Shown here: one piece after another, positions 1-12,149 of the stretch
Layout: each line of letters begins with the position of its first letter
Position numbering within the stretch: the first letter of the stretch is position 1
Origin: Anseranas semipalmata
Lineage: Eukaryota; Chordata; Aves; Anseriformes; Anseranatidae
Direction of reading: 5' to 3'
NCBI GenBank assembly: GCA_013399115.1
Contig: VXAA01003158.1
Span: 689,323 to 753,322 of the forward strand
Length of the DNA stretch: 64,000 nt
Notes under the pieces: model-generated
Databases searched by the model: none
The model's input: the letters and a program-made list of their open reading frames with translations, nothing else
What the model was told of the DNA's origin: nothing
Program-made: the position numbers and the translations under genes

Positions 1-1211
1 GGGGAGCCGGGGCAGAGCTCAAGGGCCCGCGGCTGGGCCCGACCCCGTGGCAGCCCGGCGGTCCTCTGGGCGCTGGCAAAGGGCCCGGGCCCCGCTTCGC
101 TCCTCTGGAGGTTTTGCAGCCAAAGCTGCTGCCTTTGTGAAATCGCCAAAAGAATCTCTTGTGCTCCTCATGCTCCAAATATCTGCCCCAGTCGGGCTTA
201 AACCTCTCCCCTGGAGGACTCTGCATGCCAGAGGTTAACCGAGGAAAAGGCTAGAAAATGGTTTTAAAGTTTAGTCATGTAACATCCAACAATGTCTGCA
301 TGGCACAAATCAGGCTTCTGTAAGTTTGCTGAAAAATGTGGTGCCTGCAGCATCTGATCAGTCTTGAGATTTTCGACTGCACAATCCACAGTGAGAACAT
401 CCTGGTTTTGCATAAGGAATTAGATGCTGTAATCAACACCACTAAATGCTGTGAGACACAGTTGGCAGGCGAGCCCAGGGAAGCGATCCGCACCCTTTCC
501 AGCAACGAACGGCTCAGGCACCTGCTGCTGCTGTGTGAGGCAGCCTCGGCACAGCTCCTGTTCTCTCCCACGTTTGCCAGGACATGAAGGGCTTTTGTCA
601 CCGTGCTGCTAACACAGAGCACCCCGGGACAGCACACAAGGCTGGTATAAATACATGTACCGCTGCTACACACTGATGTGTTGCTAGCGCTTTGCTAACA
701 GTGCTTGTATAACCCTGCTCGTGGCCAGCAAGGACGTTTAGAGAAAAGTTTGTGATGTCTGGGGATTGCTAGAGAACCTGAAGGTCTGCAGAGTGTTTCA
801 CTTGAATACAGTTACATGTTAAGGGTGATGTCACTGAATGTAAGAAAAATGGGTTAGGAGGTTACTGGGGGGCAGATGGGAGGCCAGGCAGGAAGAGCTG
901 CCACAAAATAAAGGATTTGCTGTTCTGGGGTATGGCATTACCCACTGCCTTGCGTCTGGCACACCATGACGTGGCACTGGTGTCTCAGCAGCCCAGGGAC
1001 TGGCAGTCTGTGCAAGTCTGGGCACTTTATGTCCAAGAATAATGTCAGTGGGAGCTGGATCCATGCCAGGCACCTGATCCATCATCTCCCAGAGAAAGGG
1101 GAAAAGGGGAAAAGGGGAAAAGGGGAAAAGGGGAAAAGGAAAGCAATCCAAAAGAGAAAGGATCCAGATTGCTTCCACCAGCCTGATCTCAGAATTCCCA
1201 CTGCTGCCTCC
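1..1211. other. CNR2 3' flank and intergenic sequence
   Basis: No coding gene is visible. The part next to 1211 should be CNR2 3' UTR, because that gene is read leftward and its stop codon is at 1212-1214. I could not find a convincing AATAAA on the minus strand here, so the transcript end is unknown. The first ~110 bases are GC- and CpG-rich; in human, FUCA1 lies next in this direction with the same orientation, so this may be the edge of its CpG promoter, but nothing coding confirms it. Confidence 0.5.
1098..1137. repeat. GGGGAAAA octamer tandem repeat
   Basis: Five perfect GGGG runs start at 1098, 1106, 1114, 1122 and 1130, each separated by AAAA. The G-rich strand is the plus strand, i.e. 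the template strand for CNR2. The repeat starts about 75 bases beyond the CNR2 stop and so probably lies in its 3' UTR as a CCCCTTTT tract. Confidence 0.9.
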
Positions 1212-2267
1212 CTACGTTACACGCATGTCCTCACAGACGGTCTCTATCATGGAGGACTTGTGGGCACTCTCTGCTTCTGGGCTGTCGTCCGAGGCCCTCA
1301 GCTGTCTCCTGAACCGGGAAAAGACGACCCTCAGGGAGGAATATAGCTCCTTGCTCCGCAGGGCATAAATAATGGGGTTCACCATGGAATTGAGCAGGCA
1401 GAGGATGCTGCAGAAGGCAAACACCTTGCGCTGGTGACTGTTCAGCTTGGCAAAGATGCTGTAGATCATGAGAATGAGGACCGGAGACCAGCACAGCACG
1501 AGGACAGTCAGCACCATGACAAGGGTCTTGGCCAGCATGACGTCCATCCTCATCCTGGTGTTTTGCTTTCCCATCTGCACTTGGTGCTTCCCCATGTATG
1601 CCACGTGCTGGTGAGCCCTCCACAGCACATGTGCGTAGGCATAGATGATACACCCCAGCAGCACCATGACGAGGCAGATCCAGCTGGACAGATAGTTGTC
1701 ATCCACAAACGGGAACAGCTCGGAGCAGGTTGAGTTGAGCGTGCAGCAGTTCCAGCCCAGGAGCGGCAGGGAGGCAGTGGTCACACACATCACCCAGAGC
1801 ACCACCAGGGCTGCCCACGCTCTCTTCCTCGTCACAAGGAGCTTGTATTCAGAAGGCCGGCTGATGGAGATGTAACGGTCCAGGGCTGTCAGCAGCAAGC
1901 TGCTCAGGGAGGCGGAGAAGGACGTGTTCACCCCTCCCAGCTTCAGCAGGAACATTTCTTTAGAGGAATCAGTTCCATTAAAGACGTGGAAGTTAACAAA
2001 ACTGCTGACAAAGATGATGCTGGCCAGGAGGTCAGCCAAGGCCAGGCTGCTGATAAAGATGTAGGAAGGCTTCCTCCTGGTCCCAGGGGAGGAGAAGATC
2101 AGGTACAGCACCAAAGAGTTCTCGAAAATGCACAGAGTCCCAAAGAGGCCACTTAGCGTGGCAATGCTTATCTTCTGTGCTTGAGTGCTGAGGACCATGA
2201 AGCACTCCATGTGCTTGGTGTTCACACTGCATTTGGAGGCATTTTCATATGTCTTACAAACATCCAT
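1212..2267 (-). CDS. CNR2: Cannabinoid receptor 2 (class A GPCR)
   Basis: A 351-codon single-exon coding region for a seven-transmembrane receptor, close to the 360 residues of human CB2. Seen: DRY at residues 130-132 (end of TM3), LALAD with the conserved TM2 Asp at 79, CWSP at 259-262 (TM6) and NPIIY at 297-301 (TM7). The second extracellular loop has the cannabinoid-type cysteines C174, C175 and C181, and the N-terminus has N-glycosylation sequons at N9 and N97. The family couples to Gi/o and binds endocannabinoids, mainly on immune cells. The frame stays open upstream for 33 codons, but an acceptor (TTTTTCAG ending at 2332) shows that stretch is partly intron and 5' UTR, so I chose the ATG at 2267. 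Upstream UTR exon(s) were not located. The neighbour PNRC2 is divergent, as in human. Confidence 0.95.
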   Translation of the reverse strand: MDVCKTYENASKCSVNTKHMECFMVLSTQAQKISIATLSGLFGTLCIFENSLVLYLIFSSPGTRRKPSYIFISSLALADLLASIIFVSSFVNFHVFNGTDSSKEMFLLKLGGVNTSFSASLSSLLLTALDRYISISRPSEYKLLVTRKRAWAALVVLWVMCVTTASLPLLGWNCCTLNSTCSELFPFVDDNYLSSWICLVMVLLGCIIYAYAHVLWRAHQHVAYMGKHQVQMGKQNTRMRMDVMLAKTLVMVLTVLVLCWSPVLILMIYSIFAKLNSHQRKVFAFCSILCLLNSMVNPIIYALRSKELYSSLRVVFSRFRRQLRASDDSPEAESAHKSSMIETVCEDMRVT

Positions 2268-2330
2268 TGTAGTTAACTGGATCCAGGAGCTTGCAGGGAG
2301 CGTTTCTGCTTCCTTCTGCACTTCAGGTGC

Positions 2331-2339
2331 TCTGAAAAA
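2331..2339 (-). other. CNR2: CNR2 5' UTR splice acceptor
   Basis: Reading the minus strand, a short pyrimidine run and CAG end at 2332, and the exon begins at 2331, 64 bases before the chosen ATG. This matches the usual CNR2 arrangement of a non-coding first exon joined to a single coding exon. It argues against using the upstream in-frame ATG. Confidence 0.7.
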
Positions 2340-4284
2340 GACCAAGGGGAAGGTGAGGGATGGCACCTACAGGAACAGCGGCACTGAGACCTGCCCAGGC
2401 CCTGGGCCAGCTCTGACTGATGCTCCAGGGCCCAGGGCTGGCAGTGCTGGGCTGTGGCCAGGAACAGGGCCAGGCTGGAGGAGGACGAGGGACGCTGCAC
2501 CGCTGGGGGCTCAGTGCAGCTCATGTGGGGACAGAGTGCACTTTGAGGCATTCGCTCTGCACCAAAGCCGTCTGAACACACAGAAGGTAAGCTTTTTATT
2601 TAAGCTCGCCCATTGCAGTTTTACAAATCTCAGCCACAAAGTTGCATTCCTCCACCCACAACCCCTGCGTCTTACCAGGCGGTGGCTGCGTCACCTGGGG
2701 TGGTGCACACACATGTGGTCCCCACGGGTCCGTAGAGGATGAACATGAAATACTTTGGAGATTTTATCGCTGGGGGAGCAGAGCCTTTGTTGCAGTCACC
2801 AAAACCAGCACAAGGCTGGAGTGATTAAAAGTTATTGTTTAGCATAAATATTAAAGCACAGGTTGGACATACAGACAAATGCAGACATGACAGGAGCTGA
2901 CCACCTGAACCGAAGAAGCCCTGTCCACACCCAGTATTAGGTTATTTTTATCAATATTTTTAGCTACAGCAGAGATGTGATGAGGGAAATACCTTATTTT
3001 GCCCTGGGCAGGTGCTGAGCTGCTCAGTGCATTCTGTGGCAAAGTCTTGTTTTTCTCCACACTTCTGCAGTTTAATGCATTTAAATCCTTTCATCTTCAT
3101 CACACTAATGAGCTTGTCCTTCAGATGTTATTTTTCTCCCCTTGTTGCCCTTGATAATACTTGTGCTTTAAACCAAATGCACTTTCAGTGGGGGCTCAGC
3201 TGCCTTGTGCGGCCTCGTGTAACAGGGAAACGAGGTCACCCTGGACCGGGTTATAGGGAGCAGGAGAAGGGGCGGCTGTGGCATACACTAAAGCTGCCTG
3301 ATTAGCAAAGTGAGATGGTGTGTCCTGATGCACTGCCAGGTCACACCCCACTGGCACAAAAGCCCACAGGACAGAAACCACTATCCCAACTTCCAGCACC
3401 CAGGATCCCAAATCCAGGCAATGGGGCTATGAGTGTCCACTGCTGGAGGACAGCACTGAGCTGGCAGCATTCCCTTTCTCCCAAAACAGAAAAGCCAACA
3501 TCACTGCCTGTCCTCTGCTCTCTTTCGAAAGGGAAAATGTCCACAAAGCGCGAGCCAGCGCAGACAGGCCGTGGGACAAGGGCAGCAGCGAGCGTCCTGC
3601 ACAGCAGGGGCCGGTGCTGCTGCGCTGCTGGGCCCCAGGCACCCATAGCCGACTGACTGCAGTTTGTGTGGTGTTTGAAATTCAGCAATGACAACCTGTC
3701 TTCGGAGGCTACAATAACCAGCAGTGACCAACAGGCTAGAAAACCCTGTCCACAATGTATTAGCGGTGACAGGCATTTTGTACTTGTCTTTGCTACTTCC
3801 TTCCCCATCAATTCCCCGGTCCCCTGACCGCCACCGCTGCTCTTGTGCTTTGCAGTAGTTGCAAACACCCCTCGGCTTGCGATGCTGCCCGGGAGCTCGC
3901 TGAGAAAAGCCCAAGCCTGCCCTTTGCTCCTGCCTGCCTGTCGGGGCTCACACATGGGCAGCTGCAGGGCGTTCAGTTGCACATTGCACCCAGAACATTT
4001 CAATCCTGATCTGCATTTCTTGGCATATTGAACCAGAGGAGTCCTGGACTTTGGGCTGAAATGTGGCTCAGCATTGCAGCAAGCCTCCCTCCTCTTACGT
4101 CAGGCTCTGGCGTGGGGCAATCGCAGGACCAGAGATGTTGCACTCCAGTCCTAGCACTCCTGCAGCTCTTCACAGAGCCATGACAAGCACAGCAGTAATT
4201 ACTGTTGTTGTTAAACCTGACAACCTCTCTCTCTCCAGAGACTTAGATGAGACTCTCTCCATCTACTTAGATGTAGAGCTTAGT

Positions 4285-4374
4285 GATATGGTTTAGTGGA
4301 GGGCTTGGTAGTGTTAGGTCATAGGTTGGACTAGGTGATCTTGAAGGTCTCTTCCAACCTAAATGATTCTGTGT
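4285..4374 (+). mobile_element. CR1 LINE 3'-end fragment
   Basis: The stretch GGTTGGACTAGGTGATCTTG, then GAAGGTCTCTTCCAACC, then a GATTCTGTG end is the diagnostic 3' terminus of avian CR1 retrotransposons. The copy is severely 5'-truncated, as is usual for CR1, and diverged. Confidence 0.9.
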
Positions 4375-7300
4375 GGCCAGATGGGCTTTGACATACCTCA
4401 GGGCTCACCATGGGCCACCGGGGCAGCAACTGCCTCCTCGAGTATCCAAAACTCCCCCAGCCAAAGCCCCAGCATCCAAACCAAGACATCTCTTAATTAA
4501 GCAAACTCCAGCATCACCTTGACATCTGTTAATTGCAGCCAGCATTCCCAGGACTACCTTAAATTCTCAGTATCTGCATTTATGCAATGTCTAAAGGACA
4601 TACTGAGGAGCTTGGAAACAGTACTGAACAGTAGGCAAGAGACTGAAGGCGAGCAAAATGCTGTCCCTCACAGTATGTTGCTCAGGGAGAGAATTTGGTT
4701 ATAATGGCAAAATAACTCCTGCACTGACTGTTCTGTACAGCGCTCTCCATTAAGCTGGCATAATTCAGATAAGCCCTTAGGTTCAAAATGCAGTTGCTGT
4801 GCTGGGCTCATAGCAACCAGCCAGGCAGCCCAGACCTCCTCTTCCCACATCTGTTGTGTCTCAGGCTGAACGACAAGGACGAGTCTCTTTGCAGTTTTGT
4901 CTGAACTCCCCCCAGTCCTCCTTCCAGCTCCTGTGTGCGAGGGAAAGCGCAGGGCTTTGCTCCAGCACAAGGTCTACTCGTTTGCAGAGGCTCCAGAGCT
5001 GAGAACACAGGCAGAGCCGAGAGCCCATCTCCTTGCACAGTCTGTCCCTTCTTTTTGGCCACAAAGCTGCTTTCTCCTGCCCAGGGGACGTTTTTCTGTT
5101 CTCAGATGGGCTCCTGTGTTCATCCATTTGTTCCTCCGTGCCCACTGCCTCCTGCATGCTTCAGCTCCTGAGAAGAAGCCAGCCCATGGCTGCCTCCCAG
5201 GGGAGAGCTTCATGGGGCAGGGCCCGGTCCCGCTCCCAGGGAGGACACCCCCTTCTGCCGGGCAGCAGCCTCCCCCGGCACTGCTGGCAGCCCCACCAGA
5301 GCCCCTGCCCACGGGGCCGACGTTCCAGCTCAGCTCCATCCCTCTTTCCCGGCCGCAGGCATTTCCTGGGCCCTGCTCCCAGAGGACGAACCCCTCCCAG
5401 AACAGCCAAGCGTCTCCTGCCCGCAGGAGCTCCCAGGAGGGGGAATGTTCTGCCACAGTAAAGCAGCAGAGGAAACCCCAAGCAGCGCCAGCAGCAGTAA
5501 CAGAGCCCTAAGAGGCAGCGCACGGAGGCAACGCACTGAAGGGACAAGAAGCCCAGCTATTAGGAATAAAACGCAGATAAGGCATGTGGGAATGTGACAG
5601 ATTTCTGGTACTGTGTCACTGACTGCAAAGTCTCTCCAGAAGCAGCAGAGAAACCTCCCCCCTGCTCGATCTGATTGTGAGCCCACTCACTCCAGCCTAA
5701 TAACTCCACGGGCTTCAGTGGAAATTAGATCTACGAGTGAAGAAGTCCTTTTCCATTTCAGTGCTTTGCTGCAACTGATTTCAGCTGTCAGACTTCCACT
5801 GCACTGCACGCAGCAGCATGGTTTCTGATCTCACTTGGGATGGTTTCTTCATTTACAGAGAAATCTCAGAATCCTTGTGATAAATAAGATAACATACTGG
5901 TTGCTTAGATAATGTAAAATTAAATTTTCCTGCTGCACCAGCCAGTGCAATGTTACTGCAGTACTCTGAAAGTGATGGCCTTGAATATTTCATCACCACA
6001 ATTTGAGAGATTTAGTCTTTACAATAAAATAAAGCAATCACATAATATGAACAAGTGATTTATCCAAAAAATGGTAATGAATGCTTTTACATTTCACTTG
6101 CTGAAAAAGCAAGATATCTTTTGCTTTACAAATATTTTAGTTTGTATACGATTTCTTGTTTTAGTTGCAGGAGAGGTTTTGGCACTGTTTTGGAAATAGC
6201 TGTTCATCCCGGCTATGTCCCTCTGACCACACTAAACACCACCCAGCAGTTACCCCCCTGCTGTTAAGAACTCTCTGGCACAAATGCCACACCGAGGACT
6301 ATTTGTTTTATTTGTTTTCAAAGTCATGATCCGTCCATGTGTGACTGCACAGAGTGACAGCGTTCAAAGCACACGGGTGCACGGCTGCAGAGCAGCAATG
6401 CGAGTGCCAGTGCAGGTACAAAGCAAGGCAGAACAGTGCTTCTGCTGCTCCACTGAAAGCACCCCACAAGGAGCCACAACCAACATCGACCAGTGCAGAG
6501 TGCTCAGCACCAGACTCATGTTTGTGAGGCATCTGGAAATAACTCTGACACATCCATTGTTAATATTTCCTAAAACCAGCTGTAAAGAGTCTGCAATCTT
6601 CTATTTAAACACTTACCTTTTCTGTTCTTGTTAAGAAAGCATTCGTCTGAAAAAAAAAATTTTCCCACTCTGTTACACACTGCAGTTCATCCTGACCATC
6701 AGCGGGAATCTCCCCCGACAAGCCCTTGGCGGCAGAGCCTCCCCAGGCTGCGTGCGTGCGTCAGCGCTGTGGGCTCCCAGGTGCGATGCCTTTTACAGTC
6801 AGAAAAAGGATCCTTGGCTGCAGGATGTCCCTTGGGGTCACTGAACGCAGCCACTCGCCTGCGCTGCAGCTGGGGATGGTCGGGGGCTTCCCACCCTCTG
6901 GCTCTCAGGGCAGCTTGTGCAGCTGCGGACAGTGCCTGCTTCCCTCTTCTTTCACATCGCTTCTGGTTTCATCTGGGCTCCTCGTACCATTCTGTATTAT
7001 TCCCCTGGGCTGCAAATCCATCAGTGCAAGCCCTTTATCGGGTTTCTTGCTCTCTCTCACATTCTTTTGGTGAACGTGTGTTTCTTTCCTTCACCACTTC
7101 CCCTCTGTGTCTTGTGTTCTGCTTCTGGCTCTTAGCGGCACACCTCACAACCACGCTACCCCTCCACGCGCTGAAAGCTTTGCTCAGTCCCTCTGATTCC
7201 TCCATGCACACGCAGTGTCTGAGGCGAGAGACTGCCGGGGTCTTTTCCTGACTTCTAAGGGGAAGTGGAAGAGGAGAGGAAGGAAAAGAGCTAGGAAGCA

Positions 7301-7389
7301 GACATGGAAAATCTGGATACACCTGTGTGCAGGACTAAGGGCAAGTGTGGAAGACTGCTGTGCGCTTGTCTGGCCCCATCGGCAGCAAG

Positions 7390-7910
7390 AATTCCACCCC
7401 TGTGCCCCTGAAAGAGCGCAAGCTCCGCGCACAAACGCGCTCTGCTAACGCCGAGGAGTACGGTGATTTTGCACAAGGCAGGGCGAGCAAACGGGTTCAG
7501 TGCCCCAGCCCGTGGCCGCGACGGACGCAGGGCTGCGAGGCCGAGGCCCCTGCTCCCCCCGCTGCCGCCTCCCGGGGCCGGGCCGGGCCGGGNCGCGGCG
7601 GAGCGGGGACCCCCGCCCCCCGAATACGAAACACGAGACTGGGAGGCCCTGGCGAAGCACAGAAAGCCGCTTTAAACTCGCTTGCTGCGCGAGACTGAAG
7701 AATCGGGGCTTGCAGGACTCCTCTGCAACGCCACAGCGGGTGTCAAAGCCGCGACTGCCTCCGGTGCCGCTGTGCCACCCCCCCGTGCCACCCCCAGCCC
7801 CGGGGCACCCTCGGCGCTGCCGCCCGCTGGCGGGGCCCGGACGCGTCGGGGAGCGGGGGGCGCTCGGGGAGCTCCGCGCCGGGGCAAGGGACGCTACTAC
7901 CGCCAGTAAT
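7390..7910. promoter_or_regulatory. Orphan CpG-rich block
   Basis: Dense CpG dinucleotides and C/G runs, including CCGGGCCGGGCCGG around 7573-7590 and one ambiguous base at 7593. It lies about 5.3 kb upstream of the CNR2 coding exon and 4.9 kb upstream of PNRC2. In birds such blocks usually mark promoters; candidates are a CNR2 5' exon or an unannotated RNA. No donor site or conserved exon could be assigned. Confidence 0.4.
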
Positions 7911-8715
7911 CGCCTGCGGGATCGCATCAAAGGCTTATAGGGTATTGTGGGGTAAGGTAAAAGCTACTGTAACACAGCAGTGTGTGAAATGCTTGTATTT
8001 TCTGCTAGAATTACCCTTAGCCTCTGCCCCAAAGCTGTATGAACACTTGCTTGAACACAAGTTGTCCCCAGCAATACAAGGAGGAAAATGTCTCCTCTAA
8101 CACAGCAGGAAAACTTCCAGAACCTTTAAGACACCACATCAAACAGTGACAACAAAACAGAACCTCATACATTAAAGTGACAACAAACAACCTCGCAGCA
8201 CTGCTTAGAAAAGCAGCATCCAGGCCCCCATTGTTCCCTGCTCTATCACATCTTCACATCCATCAGGACTTTGTGAATTATAGACCCAAGTTCCCTCTAT
8301 CTGAGGAGAGAGCTGCTGTTCTGCCAGAGTAAGCATTATAAAGAAAGAAACAGTGTCACTGCAGCATGTCCAGAAGCACATTCCAACTTATGCTTCATTC
8401 TCTGGACTCTCTTTTATAGCAAAGATGTTCTGCCAGAATAAAAAGAAAACTCTTATAGGTTGACTTTTGTAACGTAAAGGCTCTTTGTTCCCCTGTAGTT
8501 TGAATTTGTTGCCTTGGCACCAGCTGTAGCTAGCACAGCTGCAAATAGCCCAGCTTTGGAAAATGTCCCATACCTAGCATCAACAGCTGAGATCAATGAT
8601 CAGCTTTACATTCCCATAAAGGTCACGTTCTGTTTTTGTCTTTTTGCCTGCTGCTACTGAGGAAAAACAGAGACAACCCCTACTGGAAAGGGCCTAAAGG
8701 AACAGCACTATTAGA

Positions 8716-8758
8716 AGAAGAAAAAAAAAACAAAACAAAAAACAAAACAAAAAAAAAC
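8716..8758. repeat. A-rich low-complexity tract (CA5-type)
   Basis: Runs of A interrupted by single C bases (AAAACAAAACAAAAAACAAAA style). It may be an old retroposon tail or simple low-complexity DNA; no retroposon body was recognised beside it. Confidence 0.8.
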
Positions 8759-11700
8759 CTCTAAGAGAGTGCCTTGCTCTGGTGGGCTTTAAATGGCTCC
8801 TCTCTCAGTTGGGTGGGGTGGCCTGAATTTGTTGCACCTGATTTTATGGTATTTAAGCTAGAAGCACCCCCTGGCCCAGCTAGGCTGTTGCTCTGGTGGT
8901 GGTCAGGGGCACAGGGCTATGCTGAGCTCCTCAGGGCAGCTTGTGCTTCTATGCCAGGTCTCCCTGAGCAAGTAAGGCTGAGCAGCACTATGGAGATGCA
9001 TGGACCCGGCAGCCAGCCCTGGCATGACCTCGGAGGGGATGTTTCCCTGCAGCCATCACACAGGTACTGCAGCTTGCCCTAGCAGCTCCTGTAGGGTTTG
9101 GCAGTGGTGTAGCTTGCAGCACAAGAGACTGATTAGGGCTGTACATCCTTCTCCAGGTTGACTTAAAGATGGCTGAATTGCTGTTCCATAATGAGCTTCT
9201 GACTGCCATCCACCCCCAGATTATTTGGGTTGCCTGCACCCTCTGGCTGCAGAGGTGTCTGGGTGGTGGGCACCAGTGTGGGCTGGGGCTGCACCTGGGT
9301 GAGCTGCTTGCCCCAGTGCTGCCTTGTGCTGGAGCAAAGGCTTGAGAAAGTGTGTGTGGGGGGGAAGCACCTGTGAGCTGGGTCTGGCTCAGTAGCAGCT
9401 TCTGTCTGCAGAGAACAGCTGTTGGGGCTGCTGCAGGACACAGCTCATGCAATGGGGAACTTAGCACAGCACCTGCAGAAAGCTTAGCTGTGCTCTGTGG
9501 GAGTGCCACGACTTCCTTTTATTTCTCTGACTTTGGTGTGGGCCAAATGTGAAAACTAAGAATGGCTCAGATGGGGCTGAGGGCGGAGGCAGTGCTAACG
9601 CTGGTAAGGTGTGAACTGGGGAGCGATGGCTTTATACTGTAGCTTTATACTGCGCCCCTAGAGGAAATGCTCGGGAAAAAATAAAAGCTTACGGTCTGCG
9701 TGTTGTGGCTCACATGAGCGAAACGTGGCTCGGCTGCTCCGTCCCTGCGAGCAAAGCCTGTCCCGAGAGCCACCCGTGTGTGCTGTGAGGGTGGCACTGC
9801 TTCCCCTGCTGGCAGGGTGTGAGGGGTATGGAGATTTAAATGGGCTGGTGCCTCTGCAGGCTTTTGTGAGTCCCTGCCGGAACAGGGAGCTGTCCAGACG
9901 GTGACCCTGGAGGGTGTGACTCGGGAGTCACGCCTGGATGTGCGAAGCTCTGACACCGGTTGCAATGAAGCTGCTTCAGAGCAGACTTTCCAACCCCGCT
10001 GGGCCCTGAGGCTCGGGGCTTGTACTGCTGGGTGTGGGCTCGAGTCACATCCACAGCTTGTACAGAAAGCATCGTTAGGTATCCTGCCTCTGCTTTCTTT
10101 AAAAGCTTACAAGGAGCTTTAAGCAATTAAAGTACAGTTTCATTATATTGTAGGGCTGTTTGCCTTCTCAGTAGTTACTCTGGAGAAATTCAACTACCCA
10201 TCTAGTTCCTGTGTGTCACTGCTGTGGATTTACCGGGCTTTATTCAGTATTTGATTGACAACCAAGGTCCTCTGCCAAAATAGAATAAAGGATATTTTAA
10301 ATGTTACCATATATTCAATATTTTCCTGTAGATATTTAAGAAAATACAAAAACAACAATTCCCACATGAGGAAACTTTAGGTAGCTTGTAACCCTGGTTA
10401 ATGTTTGCCTCAGATGATATGATGGAGATATCTAACTAGTTCTAAATGTGTCATGGGACTGTTCATAACCTCAAGGTGTGTACTTTTTATGGCTCTTTAA
10501 GAACCAAGTGCCACCGGAAGCTTGTCACCTGTGGAATAAAACTGGGGCAATGGTTCACTGTTGACTTAACAAATGATTCATCTCTGCTGCTCGCTTCCTG
10601 CAGCATCTGTTACTGGGTGTTTCCACTGAACTGCTGTGGCATGCATGTGTGCATGGTTAGATCCATCTCAGTCACAGCTGGGTGCACTTCAGTTTGGGGC
10701 TAATGAAGCTCGGGGAACTTCACTGGAACTTTTGCGCAAATTGCTAGCTCTCACAGGCAGAACTGGTTCCCTTCCTTGGTACTAAGACCTGCTCTGAGAG
10801 GGAAGGGTGATACTAAAAGAAAAATAAATGTGGCTAGAGGAACCTTGTTGAGTTGTCACCGTGGTAGCAAAAGTGTGCAGAGGGCTGAGAGAGGAGGGTT
10901 TGGGTAATGCAGATCCTGCTGAAGAAACTGGTGTCCTGGGAACGTGAGGAAACTCGGTAATTACGGCAGTCAGCCTTCGATTACCTAGAGGAAGCAGAAT
11001 AATCCAGACAGACACTTGCACAACAGAGAACACGTAAAGTGGGTTACAAGAGCACATGGCAAAGGCAGCACACAGTGGAGATGAGGTCAAGTGTCGCCTC
11101 GCAGCAACGCAGCCAGGTCGGGTCTGGAGGAGCTGCCAGGGGGTGCAGGCCGGGGCTGCTCCCCCACCCTCCCGCAGGCGGCCCTCACGGGTGCCTGCCC
11201 GGCCCCGCACCTTCATCAGGGAGCCCTGTGAAAAGCAGGTTTAAAATCAGCAGGGGAGTGGAGAGGCTTCTCTTGAGAGCTCAGATCTCTTGCTAGGAGG
11301 TCAAGACGAAACCCTGGGGCAGTCCGTGGTGTGCCTTCAGGGCATGGCAGGCACCTGAGGTGCTGCTGCATGTGGCAGGGTGACTGTAGCTCTGGGAGCT
11401 TTGTCACCTTCTCTGCTGCGGGAGATGAAGCTTGCCCAAGGTTTTGGAAACTGCAGTGTGAAGTACGGGTAACTTCCTCTGTGCTTAGAAGCTGGGCACT
11501 GTTTGGGATATTCTAGACTGCCTGCCCATTGGCTTGATTTAAAAATACTCCTCGTGTTCCTGCCTGAGCTCAGTGAATGACAATTTACTGTAGCATCAGC
11601 TGGCTTCCTGGTGTTTCAGTGCAATAGTTCTTGCACAAGTACAGGATTGGTTTATCATGGACACTTCCTGCTCCCCTGTGCCTCCGGCTAAATGTGTCAG

Positions 11701-12149
11701 CCTGACCCTGAAACCAATTCTGAAAGACAAGATGTTCTTTGAAATATATGAAAGAAAGTGAGGAAAAACTGCCAGACCTTGTGTCATCCTTGATCTGAAT
11801 TTAAAAGTACACAGCAGCTCTGTTCCCTGGACAAGAGCACATTTGCAGCAGGAAAATGCTATTTCTAAGCTTCAGTGACATGTCCTCATTTGAAAACATC
11901 TACGCACTGAGATGAGGTGATGGTTTAGCTGATTTAAACACATTAAAAATGTAACCAAAGCAAAAATCTGCAGATGTTACAGGAGAGTTTGAGATAATTA
12001 GTGGAATTTCAAGGCTTAAGTGTTTCATTATAGCAGATAATAGCTGTCTTCTAAATGAAAGCTACTGAAAGGATCTTAGACATAACATTAATCGCCAAGA
12101 AATACAGAGCAAAGGGAGGAAAACAAGTTCATCTCCGCGTGGTTTGTGC

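Noticed and set aside
2268..2366. Upstream in-frame extension of the CNR2 reading frame (33 extra codons)
   Set aside because: It crosses a splice acceptor at 2331/2332 and is not part of the known CB2 N-terminus.
3341..7251. Open frames of about 200 codons at 3.3-4.0, 4.9-5.5 and 6.6-7.25 kb
   Set aside because: No recognisable domain, overlapping open frames on the other strand, and no consistent splice sites; judged chance frames in non-coding DNA.
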